Shown here: in pieces, positions 32,979 through 41,755 of the stretch
Numbering within the stretch: the first letter of the stretch is position 1
Layout: each line of letters opens with the position of its first letter
Source of the DNA: Candidatus Gastranaerophilales bacterium
GTDB taxonomy: Bacteria > Cyanobacteriota > Vampirovibrionia > Gastranaerophilales > Gastranaerophilaceae
Length of the DNA: 58,272 nucleotides
Reading direction: 5' to 3'
Assembly (NCBI GenBank): GCA_910587245.1
Contig: CAJULX010000013.1
Location: 1-58,272 of the forward strand
Made by a program: the position numbers and the translations under genes
The notes under the pieces: generated by a model
Seen by the model: only the letters and a program-made list of their open reading frames with translations
What the model was told of the DNA's origin: nothing
The model's database searches: none

Positions 32979-33197
32979 ATGAAAAAATTTATATATGAAC
33001 ATTTGTATGCAGAAGTTCACAAACTTTACACAGAGATGGATGATACCGCATGGAGGCTTTGTTTTTTAAAAAGAAAACTGAATGAAATGGGAAAGGTTCT
33101 GGAAAATGAATATAAAAGCAAATATAAAACAGGCTTTGAAAAAGGAATTTACAGCATGAAAAAAAGCTGTAAAAACGCCGATACGGGCAGCAACTAA
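32979..33197 (+). CDS. Hypothetical protein, 72 aa
   Basis: The start ATG has AAAAGGG 8 nt upstream. The protein is charged and helical (YEHLYAEVHKLYTEMDDTAWRL, KRKLNEMGKVLENEYKSKYK) with no known domain, signal or membrane span. It is divergent from the XRE regulator and its stop overlaps the stop of the MlaD-like gene by 4 bp. Small basic proteins next to XRE regulators are often part of regulated accessory modules, but nothing more can be said. Confidence 0.65.
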   Translation: MKKFIYEHLYAEVHKLYTEMDDTAWRLCFLKRKLNEMGKVLENEYKSKYKTGFEKGIYSMKKSCKNADTGSN

Positions 33198-33844
33198 TTC
33201 TTAATTTTTAAAATTCTGTCGATTAAATTTTCAATTTCTTTTTGAAATTTTGATAATTTTCTGAATTTCTTATGAGTTTCAGCCTGCTTTTGCGCCATAC
33301 TATCAAGGGTTTTATTTGCTTCTATCGTAAAATCGGGCGCTTCCGCTATGGCTTTAGCCGCACTAAGAGTGGATTGCGGGGTTATCCCTTCCACAAATTG
33401 CTTTATGCAGGCTAAAACTTCTCTTACATCATCAAAGGCTTCCATCATATCGTTAATACGCAGGGCTTCTGCGGCTACAATGCCTTTAACATCAGGGTTT
33501 TCGGTTTTAGGCGGCATAATTTCAATTGATTTTGAACCGCCAAGCCCGTTATATTCTACTTTTGCAACCGCTCCATCGGGAATTTTTGTATTAGGTTTTG
33601 TAACAAAAATTTCACATAAAATAACGTCGTCTTCCCTTTGCAGATTGCGCACATGACCTACTATTATGCCCATAAACCTTACGGGAGAGCCTTTTATAAT
33701 GCTATCTATATCATGGAATGTTATAGTGTACAAATTTGGTTTTACAAAGGTGTGATAATAAATTTTAAAAGCGCCGAAAACCCCTATAAACAGGAGCGAA
33801 ATAAGGATTAAAATTTCAATTGTACGGGCTTTTGTAATTTTCAA
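33194..33844 (-). CDS. MlaD-like MCE-domain protein
   Basis: An N-terminal membrane anchor (ILILISLLFIGVFGAFKIYY) is followed by one MCE domain (about 38-115): YTITFHDIDSIIKGSPVRFMGIIVGHVRNL and GLGGSKSIEIMPPK. A helical tail follows (130-216). Such proteins form hexameric rings that ferry phospholipids between membranes in diderm bacteria and plastids. The partner permease MlaE and ATPase MlaF are not in the window. The start is TTG, overlapping the cobO stop by 4 bp. At 216 aa it is slightly longer than E. coli MlaD. Confidence 0.9.
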   Translation of the reverse strand: MKITKARTIEILILISLLFIGVFGAFKIYYHTFVKPNLYTITFHDIDSIIKGSPVRFMGIIVGHVRNLQREDDVILCEIFVTKPNTKIPDGAVAKVEYNGLGGSKSIEIMPPKTENPDVKGIVAAEALRINDMMEAFDDVREVLACIKQFVEGITPQSTLSAAKAIAEAPDFTIEANKTLDSMAQKQAETHKKFRKLSKFQKEIENLIDRILKIKN

Positions 33845-34410
33845 TATTCAACCCCTTCTCTTGCTTCAACACCTATATCCCAGTAGTGTTTCACGGGTTT
33901 TATCTCAGAAACCAGATGTGCTGTTTCAATAATTTTTTCGTTTGCATTGCGCCCGGTGAGCACAATCTCAACCCCTTTAGGCTTGTTTTTTAAGGTTTCA
34001 AGCATATCTTCAAGGTCTATAAGTCCTAAATCAAGTGCTATATTTGCTTCATCAAGAATTACAAGCTCGTATTCGCAATTTTTTATAGCATTCTTTGCAA
34101 ATGCCCATCCCTTCTGAATTTCAGCCTTATCGTCCTCATTTACGTTATTTTTATACACAATCCGCGGAAGCCCTGCATTAATCACTTTAAAACGGTTTTT
34201 GATATCGTCTGAAAGCTTTGCAAATGAATGAATTTCGCCATAATCAGAACCGCCTTTTGTAAACATTACGATGAGCACCTTCCAGCCTCTGCCGAGTGCG
34301 CGGAGTGCTAAGCCAAGACTGGCTGTGGTTTTGCCTTTGCCATCCCCCGTATATACCTGTATATAACCGATTTTATTGAAACACGGATTATGTAAATTTT
34401 CTGTATCCAT
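33841..34410 (-). CDS. cobO: Cob(I)alamin adenosyltransferase, CobO/BtuR type
   Basis: Transfers the adenosyl group from ATP to cob(I)alamin or its precursors to make adenosylcobalamin. At 189 aa it has the typical P-loop YTGDGKGKTTASLGLALRALG, the VMFTKGG segment, Walker B-like LVILDEANIALDLGL, and VVLTGRNA-type motif (here IVLTGRNANEKII). It implies B12 use or salvage in this organism, in line with the B12-binding radical SAM gene just downstream on the same strand. It overlaps the MlaD-like gene by 4 bp. Confidence 0.95.
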   Translation of the reverse strand: MDTENLHNPCFNKIGYIQVYTGDGKGKTTASLGLALRALGRGWKVLIVMFTKGGSDYGEIHSFAKLSDDIKNRFKVINAGLPRIVYKNNVNEDDKAEIQKGWAFAKNAIKNCEYELVILDEANIALDLGLIDLEDMLETLKNKPKGVEIVLTGRNANEKIIETAHLVSEIKPVKHYWDIGVEAREGVEY

Positions 34411-34557
34411 AATCTAAATTTTAACATAAAATCTTTTCCGCCGCGTTTAACAGGTTAAAATTATTGTGCTGCAAGGATTAGAGGGGTATGTTAAAAAACA
34501 TAAAAACGTGGAATATTTTATATTAGGCAAAAATTTTATTAAGGTTTAAATCCCCCT

Positions 34558-35079
34558 ATGTCGATTTCCCCAATATCCGCTTCCAATCTGTATCAGGAGC
34601 AAATAAATTACTTTTTAAACGCAGCCTCCGCGGATTATAATTCCGTGAGTAATTTACTTGCAAGATTTGGCGTGAAATCTACAGGGGACACGCAAAAAGA
34701 TCTTGCTAAATTAAGGGAAATTCAGACAAAAACGGCTGTAAACGCTTTGCAGAATATATCTGAAGATGATGAAACTTCTGAAACTCAATCAATGCAGCAA
34801 TCTCACGTCTGGTATAGTATAATGTACCAGCTGGGGCTTACTCCTACGGGAAATCCGCAGGAAGATTTCGTTGAAATAATGGAATGTCTTGTTGATAAAG
34901 TTGAAAGCTCCCGCACTGCAAGCGATTACAATAAATTTATGAGCTTAATTGACCTTGTAGAAGACCTTTTCATCTCTTGCGGGGTGAAAATAAGTGACAC
35001 AGGGGCAGATTCAGTATCTGTATATGCCTCTATGCAGCTTTTATCAAGCTATAATAAGGCATCAATCGAGAAACCATAA
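34558..35079 (+). CDS. Hypothetical protein with internal duplication, 173 aa
   Basis: No known family. Two halves resemble each other: LLARFGVKSTGDTQKDLAKLREI (about 33-55) and MYQLGLTPTGNPQEDFVEIMECL (about 89-111), each a helix, a G-x-x-x-TG turn and another helix. Ser/Ala-rich and acidic overall, with no signal peptide or membrane helix. The start ATG lacks a good Shine-Dalgarno (AAGG is about 14 nt away). It stands alone between minus-strand genes. Confidence 0.65.
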   Translation: MSISPISASNLYQEQINYFLNAASADYNSVSNLLARFGVKSTGDTQKDLAKLREIQTKTAVNALQNISEDDETSETQSMQQSHVWYSIMYQLGLTPTGNPQEDFVEIMECLVDKVESSRTASDYNKFMSLIDLVEDLFISCGVKISDTGADSVSVYASMQLLSSYNKASIEKP

Positions 35080-35128
35080 ATTTTAGCCGAACTGTCATAA
35101 AATAAGCAAAACATCATAAATCCTTAAT

Positions 35129-36679
35129 TTAGCGGGATTTCAAAGCGTCTTCACGGCGCTTTTTGAGTATCTGTTTATCCGTAACGCTTATAAATTCCCA
35201 AGGCAGTGTCTCATCAGGGTTTTGGGGGATTGGCTGTGCCGCGTAAGAATTCAGCTCCGGCAAATTTCCCTCTTTTGCCATTCTGCGCCATGTTTGCTTA
35301 AATGCACCCAGATTACCCCCGTTTTCAACGACTTTCAGCAAATATGATGAGAGCGAAACCCCTGCGCGCGAAAGGATTGATTGTATTAAATCCCAGTCAA
35401 CGCTTGTGGGGCGCATATTTATGCCCAATTTAGAAATCTCATTTTTTAAATGTGTTAATTTAACATCAAGTTCCTTGCTATCAGCCTTTTTTGCCCATTG
35501 AAAAGGCGTATGGGCTTTGGGTATGAAGGAACTTACGCTTAAGGTCAGCTCAAATCCTTTATTTGCAGCTTTTATGCGCTTCATTAAATTTATAAGCGCT
35601 TCAATGTCTTCATCGGTTTCAGTCGGGAGCCCAATCATAGCATATATTTTAAGACCCTTTAACCCGTAAAGTCTCGCATTTTCAACGGTTTTTAAAATTT
35701 GTTCATCCGTTAAGTCTTTATTTATAACCTTTCTGAGCCTTTCGCTTCCTGCTTCTACCGCTATTGTCGCACTTCTTTGCCCGCATTCAACAAGCGTTCT
35801 TATAACATTTTCGCCTGTAAGGTCCGCGCGGAGCGAAGATAACGTGAGCTCAACCGGCTTAATTTTATTTTTCTCTCTTATGTATTCTAAAATTTTGTCA
35901 AAATCGGGATGACCCGCTACATATGCGCCTAAAAGCGCTATTTTATTTGTATATTGCAGCCCGAAATCAATTGCTTCAATAATTTTTTCAAGCGGGGTGT
36001 ATCTTACAGGCAAATTGAGCCAGCTTGCAATACAGAAATTACAGGTTTTTGGGCATCCGCGCTCAATTTCTATTATAAAGGTGTCTTTAAAATAGCTTTT
36101 TTCGCTTAAAATTGGCGTGCAAAGCGGTTCTTCAAGAGTATCCGTTATTTTTTTAACAGTTTTTCGTGTTCCGTATTTTGGAACCCAAACTCCTTCTATT
36201 TCAGATAGAGCCTGTAATTTAGCTTCCTTTGGTTCATTTCTTTTTTCAACTAAAATTTGAAAAATTTTTTCAAAGACGACCCTTGCGTCCCCTATGCTCA
36301 CAAAATCGTAAAAATCCTGATAAGGAAGCGGATTTGCAGTAATGACGGGCCCTCCGGCAAAAATAAGCGGAAAATCTTCCCCTCTGTCTTTTGATAAAGG
36401 CGGAATTTTATATTTTGAAAACATTTTTAAAATTGTTAAAATATCAATCTCAAAAGAGTTTGAAAAGCCTATTACATCAAGCTCTTCAAGATTTGCTGCC
36501 GTTGTTTTTGTGTCTGAAAAAATTCTTTCGACAAAAACATCTTCCATTAAATCAATCTGTTTAAAAATGGATAAAAACCCTAAAGATGCCATTCCAAAAC
36601 TTTCAATTGCAGGAAACGCAAACCAGGCATTGATTTTCGGGTTTTTATTCTGCAATCTTTCGTATAAGAATTTTTCCAT
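35129..36679 (-). CDS. B12-binding-domain radical SAM protein
   Basis: The 516-aa protein starts with a cobalamin-binding-like Rossmann domain (about 1-170; GFSNSFEIDILTILKMFSKY, FAGGPVITANP). A radical SAM barrel follows with the cluster motif ERGCPKTCNFC (Cx3Cx2C), VEAGSERLRKVINK, and IYAMIGLPTETDEDI of the Elp3/MiaB-like subgroup. The classical DxHxxG B12 motif is not evident in the first domain. It resembles the TIGR03960-like proteins of unknown substrate found in anaerobes and cyanobacteria. It sits next to cobO and the AI-2E permease gene. Confidence 0.9.
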   Translation of the reverse strand: MEKFLYERLQNKNPKINAWFAFPAIESFGMASLGFLSIFKQIDLMEDVFVERIFSDTKTTAANLEELDVIGFSNSFEIDILTILKMFSKYKIPPLSKDRGEDFPLIFAGGPVITANPLPYQDFYDFVSIGDARVVFEKIFQILVEKRNEPKEAKLQALSEIEGVWVPKYGTRKTVKKITDTLEEPLCTPILSEKSYFKDTFIIEIERGCPKTCNFCIASWLNLPVRYTPLEKIIEAIDFGLQYTNKIALLGAYVAGHPDFDKILEYIREKNKIKPVELTLSSLRADLTGENVIRTLVECGQRSATIAVEAGSERLRKVINKDLTDEQILKTVENARLYGLKGLKIYAMIGLPTETDEDIEALINLMKRIKAANKGFELTLSVSSFIPKAHTPFQWAKKADSKELDVKLTHLKNEISKLGINMRPTSVDWDLIQSILSRAGVSLSSYLLKVVENGGNLGAFKQTWRRMAKEGNLPELNSYAAQPIPQNPDETLPWEFISVTDKQILKKRREDALKSR

Positions 36680-36684
36680 TATTT

Positions 36685-37761
36685 TTATAATTTATCCTTT
36701 ACATTTATAGGCTTAATATAAAGTTCATCCATTAAAACGCAGACTATACTAGCCATAGCGGGCGCAAGCACAACACCCCAGAAGCCCAAAAATTTTGCCC
36801 CGATAAGAAGTGAAACAATTATAAGCAAAGGGTGTGTATCCATAAATTTGCCGAATAAAACCGGTCTGAATATTTGGTTTTGCAGCCATTGGGCGATAAG
36901 CATTATTATAAGGGTTAAAATTACATAGAACAAACCGCCGTTAAGTGCCGTATAGAGCGCGATTAAGACAGCTATTGTAGCGCCAACTACGGGGATGATA
37001 TCAAGTATGCAGGTTAAAAAGCCTATTAAAAGCGCATTCTGGTGTCCTATTATTAAAAGTCCGATAAAAGAAAGCACCCCGACGGCAAGCATAGAAAGGA
37101 CTTGAGCAAAAACATAGCCTCCGACCTTTGTTTTTATTGAATCAAGAATATATTCGGCTTTTTGCTTAAATTTCGGGGGGAAAAATTCAAGAAACCTTTG
37201 CTTCATAAGCTTCTGGTCATATGAGAGATAGAAAACCATTATGGCTACTGCAATTGAGCCTGTAATTGAACTTATAATGAGTTTTGAAATATCTGCGCCT
37301 TTTGACAAAATTTCGCTTGCAACATTTGTTATATCTGTATTTGCAGCGTTTACAACATCAAAATTTATGTATTTTGAAATTAATATCCCGAAACGGTTGG
37401 TATCAAAGAATGTCTGCATATTTTGAACATATTCGGGGATATGTTTTATAAAAATTGTGCTCTGCTCGATTGTAAGAGTTAAAAGCGGAATAAAAATAAG
37501 CAAAATGCCCGTTATAATCATTAAAAGCACTATGCCTACAGCAAGAACACGCGGCATATATTTTTGTAAAAAAGTAACAACAGGGTCAATCGCACAGGTG
37601 ATAATGAACGCTATAAAAAGCATTATGGCGATTTCAAAAATGTTTGATAAAAATATCAAAACAAGAATCAGCATTATAGCAAAAATTATATTTTTATAGG
37701 TCAAAAAATTCGTCTTATCGCCTGAATTGTTAACGGTTTTGCCTGTATTATCGTTTTCCAA
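36685..37761 (-). CDS. AI-2E / PerM family transporter
   Basis: A polytopic membrane protein with the family segments FIAFIITCAIDPVVTFLQKYMPR, a large extracytoplasmic loop (EQSTIFIKHIPEYVQNMQTFF), and C-terminal GFLTCILDIIPVVGATIAVL plus NQIFRPVLFGKFMDTHPLL. Members export AI-2 or act as ion exchangers; the role here is open. I start at TTG 37761 (358 aa) because AAGGA lies 7 nt upstream. The frame runs further to 37866, but that would cross the divergent lysA start and promoter. Confidence 0.88.
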   Translation of the reverse strand: MENDNTGKTVNNSGDKTNFLTYKNIIFAIMLILVLIFLSNIFEIAIMLFIAFIITCAIDPVVTFLQKYMPRVLAVGIVLLMIITGILLIFIPLLTLTIEQSTIFIKHIPEYVQNMQTFFDTNRFGILISKYINFDVVNAANTDITNVASEILSKGADISKLIISSITGSIAVAIMVFYLSYDQKLMKQRFLEFFPPKFKQKAEYILDSIKTKVGGYVFAQVLSMLAVGVLSFIGLLIIGHQNALLIGFLTCILDIIPVVGATIAVLIALYTALNGGLFYVILTLIIMLIAQWLQNQIFRPVLFGKFMDTHPLLIIVSLLIGAKFLGFWGVVLAPAMASIVCVLMDELYIKPINVKDKL

Positions 37762-37773
37762 AATTTTTTCCTT

Positions 37774-37802
37774 TTTAACTTTGAATATCTTTATGTTACA
37801 AT
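37774..37802 (+). promoter_or_regulatory. lysA promoter
   Basis: TTTAAC and TACAAT are 17 bp apart. The start would be near 37808, leaving a leader of about 30 nt with AAGGAG before the lysA ATG. Confidence 0.5.
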
Positions 37803-37836
37803 TATCGCAGAGATTTAGCAAGGAGTTAAAAAGATA

Positions 37837-39162
37837 ATGCCTGATACGCCTAATACGGTTAATCAAAATATAAGACCTTTGAATACTAAAATTAACGAAA
37901 AAGGAAACCTTGAAATTTCAGGGTGTGACACGGTTGATCTGGTTGAAAAGTACGGTACGCCTTTGTATGTAATGGATGAAGTGACTTTAAGAACCATTGC
38001 AAAAGAATATAAAGACGCATTTAAAGATTATAAAAAAGTAAATATGATGTTTGCTTCAAAAGCTTTAATGACGGCTCAAATAGCAAAAATACTGCATTCA
38101 GAGGGTTTTGGCTTTGATGTTGTTTCGGGCGGAGAAATTTATACCGTGCATAAAGCGGGCGTAAATATGGAAATGACAACATTTAACGGCAATAACAAAA
38201 CAACCGATGAATTGCTTCTTGCGCTGGAATTGGGTGTCGGGCGCGTGAGTGTTGATAATTTTCTTGAACTTTCTTTATTAAATGAAGTTGCAAAATCTTT
38301 TGACAAGGTGCAAAAGGTACTTTTGCGCATAACTCCGGGGATTGAATGCCACACGCATGAATACATTCAAACAGGGCATCTTGATTCAAAATTCGGGTTT
38401 GATTTAGTGCAGATTGATGAAGCGGTTGAATTAATTTTAAAAGAATTTACAAATCTTGAAATAACGGGGCTTCATGCGCATATCGGTTCGCAGATTTTTG
38501 AAACAAAAGTATACTATGATGAAATCGGCGTTTTAATGCGTGAATTAAAAAGAATAAATGAAAAATTTAATCTTAATTTAAATGAGATGAATATAGGCGG
38601 AGGTCTTGGAATTACTTATACGGAGGCTGATTGCCCGCCATCGGTTTATACGATAGCTGATGTTATTAAAAAATCAATTAAAGACCATTGCGCGGAATAT
38701 AATATGGAAGAACCAGTATTATTTATTGAACCCGGGCGCTCAATTGTAGGAACGGCAGGGGTTACGCTTTATACGGTAGGTTCAAGCAAGCAGGTTCCCA
38801 AGGGAAGAAAATATATAGCGGTAGACGGCGGTATGGCCGATAATCCGCGTCCTTCAATGTACGGGGCAAAATATGAAGCTGTGATTGCAAACGGAAAAGA
38901 AGAAAATAAACCTCAGAAAGTAACTGTTGCGGGCAGATTTTGCGAAAGCGGGGATATTTTAATAAAAGATATTGAATTAAATTCGCCCGTTGCGGGAGAT
39001 ATTCTCTGTGTCTTTAATACCGGGGCTTACGGCTATTCTATGTCAAGCAATTACAACAGAGTTTTAAAACCTGAAATGATACTTGTAAATAATTCCCAAT
39101 CTGATATTATAGTTAAAAGGGAAACATACGAACAATTAATTCAAAACGACGTTATTCTTTAA
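37837..39162 (+). CDS. lysA: Diaminopimelate decarboxylase
   Basis: PLP enzyme that makes L-lysine from meso-diaminopimelate. The PLP lysine lies in MMFASKALM (K75). The glycine loop is NIGGGLGITY, the PLP-phosphate/dimer motifs include EPGRSIVGTAG, and RFCESGDIL supplies the dimer-interface catalytic Cys. At 441 aa it has normal length with a roughly 25-residue N-terminal lead. The ribosome-binding site AAGGAG stands 10 nt before ATG. It is followed 39 bp later by cdaA on the same strand. Confidence 0.96.
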   Translation: MPDTPNTVNQNIRPLNTKINEKGNLEISGCDTVDLVEKYGTPLYVMDEVTLRTIAKEYKDAFKDYKKVNMMFASKALMTAQIAKILHSEGFGFDVVSGGEIYTVHKAGVNMEMTTFNGNNKTTDELLLALELGVGRVSVDNFLELSLLNEVAKSFDKVQKVLLRITPGIECHTHEYIQTGHLDSKFGFDLVQIDEAVELILKEFTNLEITGLHAHIGSQIFETKVYYDEIGVLMRELKRINEKFNLNLNEMNIGGGLGITYTEADCPPSVYTIADVIKKSIKDHCAEYNMEEPVLFIEPGRSIVGTAGVTLYTVGSSKQVPKGRKYIAVDGGMADNPRPSMYGAKYEAVIANGKEENKPQKVTVAGRFCESGDILIKDIELNSPVAGDILCVFNTGAYGYSMSSNYNRVLKPEMILVNNSQSDIIVKRETYEQLIQNDVIL

Positions 39163-39201
39163 GATTTTATTTACTTTTATTAACTAAAAAGGCTTAAGAA
39201 A

Positions 39202-40113
39202 TTGGATTTCACTGATTTATACCAGAATCTGTTCAGACAGTTTTTTGAATTTTCCCGCACATTCGGCGGGGGGCAGCTGGCTGTAAATATAGCTGAAGTT
39301 ATAATATTAGCCTTAATTCTTGTTTTTGTTTATAAAAGATATATTAAAGGAACACATTCCGAAACCCTTGTAAGAGGAATTTTCGGGCTTCTTATAATGT
39401 GGCTTTTTTCAGAATTTTTAATAAAAATAAACCTTCAGATTTTCGGAATGTTTTTAAAAACCCTTGTGTCTGTTGTAACGGTGGGGTTAATTGTTATTTT
39501 TCAGCCCGAATTAAGAAGATTTTTAGGCTATATCGGACAAAACGATATTTTAAGCCGTATTTTATCGGGTAAAAAAGCTTATGTAAGGCGAAACGAAGAC
39601 ATTGATATCATAAAAGAATTAATTGAAACAATTAAATACATGTCAAGGCTTAAAATCGGCGGTTTGATTGTGCTGCAGAAGGATGATAAATCTTTGAGTC
39701 ATTCTGATGTAGGGGTTGAAATTAACGGAAATCTTTCTCAGGAGCTGCTTTTAACAATTTTTCACCCGAAAACGCCGCTTCATGACGGGGCTGTTGTAAT
39801 TTGCAACGATACAATTCAGGCTGCAGGCGTGCTTTTGCCTTTAACCGAAGACCCGAAACTAAGCTGGAGATACGGAACAAGGCACAGAGCCGCAATAGGC
39901 GTTACAGAGATGTCTGATTGTGCGTGTATTGTAATTTCCGAGGAAACAGGGGATATTTCAATTGCAATTGACGGCAATTTGAAAAAATATGACGATCTCG
40001 GTAATTTGAAAGTAGATTTAGAGCGCATTTTAGGGCTTAAAGACGAGGAAGAAGTTCAGCAGAAGCCTTATGTGTTTAAATTTGAAAATATCTTGCCTTC
40101 TAAAAAGAAGTAG
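39202..40113 (+). CDS. cdaA: Diadenylate cyclase (c-di-AMP synthase), CdaA type
   Basis: Makes cyclic di-AMP, which controls potassium and osmotic balance and envelope homeostasis. Three N-terminal membrane helices (about 25-105, containing VEFF-like EVIILALILVFVYKRY and LIVIFQPELRRFLG) precede the DAC domain with its active-site motifs HDGAVVI and GTRHRAAIG. The start is TTG with AAGG upstream. At 303 aa it is a little longer than Bacillus CdaA. No CdaR or GlmM gene follows, unlike in Firmicutes, where cdaA-cdaR-glmM is the usual order. Confidence 0.95.
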   Translation: MDFTDLYQNLFRQFFEFSRTFGGGQLAVNIAEVIILALILVFVYKRYIKGTHSETLVRGIFGLLIMWLFSEFLIKINLQIFGMFLKTLVSVVTVGLIVIFQPELRRFLGYIGQNDILSRILSGKKAYVRRNEDIDIIKELIETIKYMSRLKIGGLIVLQKDDKSLSHSDVGVEINGNLSQELLLTIFHPKTPLHDGAVVICNDTIQAAGVLLPLTEDPKLSWRYGTRHRAAIGVTEMSDCACIVISEETGDISIAIDGNLKKYDDLGNLKVDLERILGLKDEEEVQQKPYVFKFENILPSKKK

Positions 40114-40165
40114 CCCGTTTTTATTTGATATTTTTTTAAAAATTAAACTAAAAGGCAATGATTTT

Positions 40166-40202
40166 AGGGTTTTAATAATTTATTATAATTTTGTAAAACC
40201 CT
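40166..40202. promoter_or_regulatory. Inverted repeat around a -10 box
   Basis: AGGGTTTTA (40166-40174) and TAAAACCCT (40194-40202) form a perfect 9-bp inverted repeat that brackets TATAAT at 40184-40189, upstream of a small Cys-containing frame. The layout suits a repressor operator; it could also fold in RNA. Confidence 0.45.
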
Positions 40203-40216
40203 GAAAAGAAGGTTTT

Positions 40217-40297
40217 ATGATGTGTGAGAAGTGTAATAGGCGCAGTTTTAAAGCGTCGGTTTTAGGTGCAAATTCTTATGAAAAGACGTTTTTATGA
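40217..40297 (+). CDS. Possible 26-aa peptide with CEKC motif
   Basis: GAAGG lies 4-6 nt before ATG 40217, and the frame encodes a peptide starting MMCEKCNRRSFKASVLGANS and ending at TGA 40297. The CxxC pair hints at metal binding. It overlaps the next frame (ATG 40278) by 20 bp, as in translationally coupled pairs. Too short to judge by itself; a leader peptide or the front half of a frameshifted gene are alternatives. Confidence 0.35.
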   Translation: MMCEKCNRRSFKASVLGANSYEKTFL

Positions 40298-40580
40298 TGG
40301 TTTTTTATTAAAAGGTTGTTTTGAAAATTGCTTGAAAAATTGTTTGCAAGGTGCTTCTTTTGAGCGTTTAACGGAAAAATTTACTTCCCCTTTTAAAAAG
40401 AAATTCAGTGAAAATATGATATCTGCAAAAAATCATTTAAACAAATATTTAAATGACCTGAAATTGCATTTTGATTTATCCGAAAGCGATATTCAACAGA
40501 TTTTACTTACCACATACCGTTTGAATAAACCGCAAAACCCTTTTGTAAAATGTTTAAGTATGTTAAAATATTGGAACTGA
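40278..40580 (+). CDS. Hypothetical protein, 100 aa, Cys-containing
   Basis: I do not recognise it. The N-terminal third has three Cys (GCFENCLKNCLQG), and the rest is a basic helical protein (KKKFSENMISAKNHLNKYLNDLKLHF) ending in KCLSMLKYWN. ATG 40278 has no clear ribosome-binding site of its own, but a GTG four codons upstream (40266) is also possible, and translation could be coupled to the 26-aa frame. It is 30 bp before the metallo-beta-lactamase-fold gene. Confidence 0.5.
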   Translation: MKRRFYDGFLLKGCFENCLKNCLQGASFERLTEKFTSPFKKKFSENMISAKNHLNKYLNDLKLHFDLSESDIQQILLTTYRLNKPQNPFVKCLSMLKYWN

Positions 40581-40610
40581 AAAATTTTAAAAAAGGATTA
40601 AGCTTAGAAA

Positions 40611-41252
40611 ATGATTGTAGAAAAATTTGTTCCTGTTGAATTTGCGGCAAATAACTATCTTGTATATGATAAAGATTCAAAATGCGCTTTATTAATTGAT
40701 TGTGCAGGTTCAAACGAAGAAATTTTTAGTTTTATTCAAAAAGAAGAGTTAAATTTAGAATACATTTTAATTACCCATGCGCATTTTGACCACTGTATGG
40801 GGCTTAAAGAATTTAAGCAAAAATTTCCGAATGTTAAAGTTTTAATGGCTAAGGCCGATGAAGAATTATATAAAAATCTTGCTGTGCAATGTGATTTATT
40901 CGGCCACAGACGGGTTGACGGCATAAAGATTGATGAATTTATTGATGAAACAAAAAAAATAGAATTTTGCGGGCAGGAAATTGAGGTAATAGCGACACCC
41001 GGGCATTCTGCAGGTTCTGTTTGCTATTTAATTGAAGATAATTTATTTTCAGGCGACACATTATTTTATGAAGAAATAGGCCGTTGTGATTTACCCACAG
41101 GCAATTTTAAAGAGATTGAGCACAGCATAAAAGAAAAATTATTTAAACTTGAAGATAAAATTAAAGTTTTTACAGGTCATGGCGATAATACAAATATAGG
41201 GCATGAAAAAATAAATAATGCATATTTTGGCAAGAATGCCCGGTATTATTAA
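40611..41252 (+). CDS. Metallo-beta-lactamase-fold hydrolase, glyoxalase II-like
   Basis: A 213-aa MBL-fold protein with the full metal site: THAHFDH (HxHxDH), the next His in TPGHSAGSVCYL, Asp in FSGDTLF, and the last His in FTGHGDNTNIGHE. The DTLFYEEIGRCDLPTG segment is typical of the glyoxalase II-like (YcbL/GloB2) subgroup that hydrolyses small thioesters, though the substrate cannot be set from sequence. It stands 51 bp before the cytidine deaminase gene. Confidence 0.93.
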   Translation: MIVEKFVPVEFAANNYLVYDKDSKCALLIDCAGSNEEIFSFIQKEELNLEYILITHAHFDHCMGLKEFKQKFPNVKVLMAKADEELYKNLAVQCDLFGHRRVDGIKIDEFIDETKKIEFCGQEIEVIATPGHSAGSVCYLIEDNLFSGDTLFYEEIGRCDLPTGNFKEIEHSIKEKLFKLEDKIKVFTGHGDNTNIGHEKINNAYFGKNARYY

Positions 41253-41303
41253 TTTAAATGTGTCATTACAAGGTTATTTAGCAGTATCAGAAACGGAATT
41301 TTT

Positions 41304-41720
41304 ATGGAAGAACCAAACATAGATTTTAGTGAATTAATGGAACAGGCAAAAGAAGCCAGTAAAACAAGCTATTCGCCCTATTCTAAATTTGCGGTGGGGG
41401 CGGCGGCTCTTTTTGAAAGCGGTAAAATCTTTTCCGGCTCAAATATTGAAAATGTAAGCTACGGACTCGGTTTATGCGCCGAAAGAAATGCTCTGTCTAC
41501 GGCACTTGCCGCAGGCGAAAGAAGCCAGCTTCTTGCAGTTGCGGTATTCAGCCCCAACCAGAAGCGCTGTGTGCCTTGCGGCGCTTGTCTTCAATGGATG
41601 AGCGAATTTAGTGTTATGAATGGCAATAACTATGATATTAAGGTAATTCTGGAAGATGACACAAAATGTGCTGCCTATAAATTGAGCGAGCTTTTGCCCT
41701 TTGGCTTTAAATTTCAATAG
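41304..41720 (+). CDS. cdd: Cytidine deaminase
   Basis: Deaminates (deoxy)cytidine to (deoxy)uridine for pyrimidine salvage. The 138-aa homotetramer type is clear: SPYSKFAVGAAALFESGKIF, the NIENVSYGLGLCAERNAL motif with zinc ligand Cys and catalytic Glu, and VPCGACLQWMSEF with the other two Cys ligands. GGAA lies 5 nt upstream of ATG. It converges on a small Cys-cluster gene. Confidence 0.96.
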   Translation: MEEPNIDFSELMEQAKEASKTSYSPYSKFAVGAAALFESGKIFSGSNIENVSYGLGLCAERNALSTALAAGERSQLLAVAVFSPNQKRCVPCGACLQWMSEFSVMNGNNYDIKVILEDDTKCAAYKLSELLPFGFKFQ

Positions 41721-41755
41721 CTCTTAGGTTTCACCCTGTAATTCACCCGTTTTGC

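Noticed and set aside
37762..37866. N-terminal extension of the AI-2E permease
   Set aside because: It would cross the lysA promoter and start; TTG 37761 has a well-placed AAGGA.
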